A stretch of 6,152 nucleotides of DNA. Source: Sedimentisphaerales bacterium. Lineage in GTDB: Bacteria; Planctomycetota; Phycisphaerae; Sedimentisphaerales; SM23-30. The stretch lies in assembly GCA_030636065.1 (NCBI GenBank), contig DAOVXR010000116.1:1-6152 (forward strand). The letters are read 5' to 3'. Position numbers and translations under genes: made by a program. Under the pieces are notes generated by a model that searched no databases, was not told where the DNA came from, and saw nothing but the letters and a program-made list of their open reading frames with translations. This document shows positions 4,514-6,152 of this stretch, one piece after another (position 1 is the stretch's first letter; each line of letters begins with the position of its first letter).

Positions 4514-5761
4514 ATGTTGATATTAGCTATTTCCAATTTGATGCACCGCAAAGTCCGATCGATTCTGAGCGTATCGGCGGTGGCGATAGCCATAACGCTG
4601 CTGCTGATTCTGGTGGGGCTTTCGCATGGTACGCTGAACGAGGTGTCACGGCGGATGGAAAGTGTAGATGCGGAAATCGTCGTCCGTGACAAGCATTTCG
4701 ACCTTGGCAGTATGAGCGGGGGCAAGCTATGGGAAAAGGAAATCCCCCGCCTGATGAAGTTGCAGGTTGATTCACATAGTGGACAAACCAATGCCGACCC
4801 CGCCATACAGCGGGTTATTCCGGTTTTTCTGGGCCGTATGAAACTGGCGGGTCTTTCCCAAAATGTCTTCGGTGTCAATCCGGAGGACTTCCCATTTTTT
4901 GCCGGGACCAGGCGTCTAATCGACGGCGTTCTGTTCGATGACATCGAATCGCCCGCCAAAGCGGTCCAGTGGTTTGACACGCAGGCAGGCCGGTATTCTG
5001 ATACACAGGCGGACCAGGGGCTTGATACACAGGTGGACCAACGGGCTGACTTTTTGCCTTTGGTTATCGATCAGCGACTTTCTCGTGCCGCGAATTTGCA
5101 GGTGGGTGATGCGGCCGGTTTTGGCGATGTTCCCGCCCGGATAGTCGGTATTGTCGAGACGGGTGTTGCCGGACGCGTTTTTGCGCCTATCAACATGCTC
5201 CGCGGAGCAAACGGGATCGCCGCCCGAACAGCGCACTTGTTCTTCATCAAGGCCCGGCCCAACCTGACAACCGACCAGCTACAACAACTCTGCGATAAAA
5301 TCGAGCGCCACACTCGTCGAAGTGCCACACTCGTAGCCAACTATGGCCAGGTACTCCGGGAAAACTTTCGAAACCTCACTGTATTTGTCAGTCTAATCAG
5401 CGTTATCGCGCTGGTTATCTGTTTCCTGTTCATACTTGTAACCATCCACACCAGCGTCCTCGAACGCAGTAAAGAAATTGCCATACTACAGAGCCTCGGC
5501 GCCGGCAGCGGTACGATCCTGGCGCAGACTATTCAGGAAGCACTACTTATTTGTGTACTTGGCACGATATGGGGCATAGTGCTGACATTCGGTGTCCGAT
5601 GGCTTATCGAAACATATCAGCCGTTAATGACCGTCGAGATTCGATCACTTTGGTTGTTGGCAGCTATGGCTATCGGATTGGTCGGAGGCACCTTGAGCGC
5701 ACTTTATCCAGGGTATATGGCTTTGCGACATGACCCGGTTAAGGCGCTGAGTTTTGAGTAA
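4514..5761 (+). CDS. ABC transporter permease, MacB/FtsX type
   Basis: This 415-residue inner-membrane protein has the MacB/LolC-type layout: one N-terminal membrane helix (~17-37, after SNLMHRKVRS), a large extracytoplasmic domain (~40-285) and three C-terminal helices (~290-312, ~337-362, ~376-400). The cytoplasmic signature ERSKEIAILQSLGAG (~316-330) and the ending RHDPVKALSFE are typical. Such permeases work with an ATPase of the LolD/MacB kind in lipoprotein handling, efflux or other mechanotransmission tasks; the substrate is not deducible. No ATPase gene is in the window, so the partner must be elsewhere. I start at ATG 4514 because the family begins with a short amphipathic stretch and helix. 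The in-frame ATG at 4445 would add 23 residues encoded by the octamer array (PYTHTLIHSYTHKPIHP), which look non-functional. There is no clear Shine-Dalgarno sequence. An 8-residue tandem repeat lies at residues ~154-177. Confidence 0.88.
   Translation: MLILAISNLMHRKVRSILSVSAVAIAITLLLILVGLSHGTLNEVSRRMESVDAEIVVRDKHFDLGSMSGGKLWEKEIPRLMKLQVDSHSGQTNADPAIQRVIPVFLGRMKLAGLSQNVFGVNPEDFPFFAGTRRLIDGVLFDDIESPAKAVQWFDTQAGRYSDTQADQGLDTQVDQRADFLPLVIDQRLSRAANLQVGDAAGFGDVPARIVGIVETGVAGRVFAPINMLRGANGIAARTAHLFFIKARPNLTTDQLQQLCDKIERHTRRSATLVANYGQVLRENFRNLTVFVSLISVIALVICFLFILVTIHTSVLERSKEIAILQSLGAGSGTILAQTIQEALLICVLGTIWGIVLTFGVRWLIETYQPLMTVEIRSLWLLAAMAIGLVGGTLSALYPGYMALRHDPVKALSFE
4973..5044 (+). repeat. 24-base tandem repeat (3 copies) within the permease gene
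   Basis: Three in-frame 24-base units encode FDTQAGRY, SDTQADQG and LDTQVDQR. The core Asp-Thr-Gln is kept in each unit, and units two and three are more alike than the first. The repeat lies in the extracytoplasmic domain and looks like a low-complexity insertion relative to other MacB-type permeases. The 24-base period is three times the 8-base period of the nearby arrays, which may or may not be coincidence. Confidence 0.75.
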
Positions 5762-5917
5762 TTCAGTTCTGACGAATTAGATCGCCACACGGAGTGTGCC
5801 TCCCACTTTGGAAGAAAAACGCGTGGGTCAATTAGCCCCACCCTACTATCTCAGAGGTTGCCTATAGCTTTTAGGTACCCACCGAGTTATTTTGCAAGAT
5901 TACCCTGATCGATGCAG
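5762..5917. other. Convergent intergenic region with small inverted repeats
   Basis: This is a 156-base gap between the permease and bioB, which face each other. It holds short dyads: AATTC/GAATT (5760-5764 and 5774-5778), CACAC/GTGTG around 5784-5798, and a CCCAC/GTGGG/CCCAC set around 5802-5841 that can pair in two alternative ways. No open frame in it looks like a gene. The overall impression is of a transcript-end region. Confidence 0.5.
5815..5841 (-). terminator. Weak candidate intrinsic terminator for bioB
   Basis: On the minus strand, GTGGG and CCCAC (5841-5837 and 5827-5823) form a 5-bp stem with a 9-base loop. Three bases later comes a T5 run (5819-5815). The stem is short and the T-run is offset, so this is only a candidate. 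Confidence 0.35.
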
Positions 5918-6152
5918 TCAAACCGGAAGTTGTGAAAAATCCCGCAGGGGAAGATTGATATCGTGGAGCATTTGCAGGTCCTGCCGGATGTCGCGGCCGG
6001 AGGTGGTGAGGTAGTTGCCGATCATGATGCCGCCGGCGCCGGCAGAGAAAATCTAGCTCTGGAGGCTGTGAAGGCACTTTTCGCGACCGCCAGCGATAGT
6101 GATATGTCTGTCGGGCAAGACAAAACGAAACATGGCGATGGTTCGCAGGGCA
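5918..6152 (-). pseudogene. bioB: Biotin synthase C-terminal part, interrupted by an in-frame TAG (partial at window edge)
   Basis: Read leftward from the edge, the frame gives ALRTIAMFRFVLPD, then HITIAGGREKCLHSLQS, a TAG at 6053-6055, then IFSAGAGGIMIGNYLTTSGR and DIRQDLQMLHDINL, with a TGA at 5918-5920. This is clearly the end of BioB, the radical-SAM iron-sulfur enzyme that inserts sulfur into dethiobiotin in the last step of biotin synthesis; the CxxxCxxC motif lies outside the window. The conserved SAGA-G-IMIGNYLTTSGR stretch is entirely after the TAG and in the same frame, so only one base seems wrong. Family members often have Trp, Met or Leu at that site, and TGG to TAG would be a single transition. 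The explanation could be a recent nonsense mutation, a sequencing or assembly error, or suppression of the stop. Forty-four residues would be lost, including part of the barrel end, so the truncated product is probably inactive. Confidence 0.82.

Noticed and set aside
4492..5340. Several minus-strand open frames antisense to the permease.
   Set aside because: They are serine/arginine-rich, mutually overlapping and without domain signals. The plus-strand permease explains the region.
534..6055. Reassignment of TAG as a sense codon, suggested by the TAG inside bioB.
   Set aside because: rpiB and the MTHFR gene both end with TAG at the lengths and conserved ends expected for their families, so TAG appears to be a normal stop here. 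The bioB case is better treated as a mutation or error until reads are checked.
5871..6077. A 68-codon minus-strand open frame.
   Set aside because: It is out of frame with the clear BioB similarity on the same strand and has an arginine/proline/histidine-rich composition typical of a shadow frame.

Overview
The window looks like a bacterial chromosome segment of moderate GC content. It has ordinary housekeeping genes and one AT-richer restriction-modification island. No marker gene fixes the taxon. A bifunctional-type methylenetetrahydrofolate reductase, a TsaC/Sua5 domain fused to a low-molecular-weight phosphatase next to rpiB, few clear Shine-Dalgarno sequences and short tandem-repeat arrays would suit a metagenome-derived lineage such as a planctomycete, but that is only a guess.

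Layout. (1) Positions 1-536, plus strand: C-terminal part of a 5,10-methylenetetrahydrofolate reductase, probably the bifunctional homocysteine methyltransferase/MTHFR type. (2) Positions 591-2023, minus strand: a compact two-gene candidate type II restriction-modification system. The putative nuclease comes first and overlaps a beta-class DPPY adenine methyltransferase by 4 bases (ATGA). The methyltransferase gene carries a G8 run and A9/A8 runs that could make it phase variable. (3) Positions 2078-3705, minus strand: a two-gene operon of a TsaC/Sua5 (tRNA t6A synthesis)-arginine/tyrosine phosphatase fusion followed by rpiB. The same functions lie close together in Bacillus subtilis (ywlC, ywlE, ywlF), so the fusion joins old neighbours. 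(4) Positions 3706-3823: a short divergent promoter region with two good sigma70-type promoters. The rightward one predicts a leaderless mRNA. (5) Positions 3824-4417, plus strand: a HAD-family phosphatase. (6) Positions 4395-4508: two arrays of a degenerate octamer in inverted orientation, able to form a long hairpin. They overlap the end of the HAD gene and abut the next gene. (7) Positions 4514-5761, plus strand: a MacB/FtsX-type ABC transporter permease with a 3 x 8-residue tandem repeat in its extracytoplasmic domain and no ATPase gene in view. (8) Positions 5918-6152, minus strand: the C-terminal end of biotin synthase (bioB), broken by an in-frame TAG although the sequence after it is still well conserved.

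The strongest leads are the inverted octamer arrays, the restriction-modification pair with its unusual candidate active site (Asp, Asn-x-Lys) and homopolymer runs, and the amber codon in bioB. No stretch over 300 bases lacks a gene, and no tRNA, rRNA, transposase or CRISPR array was seen.
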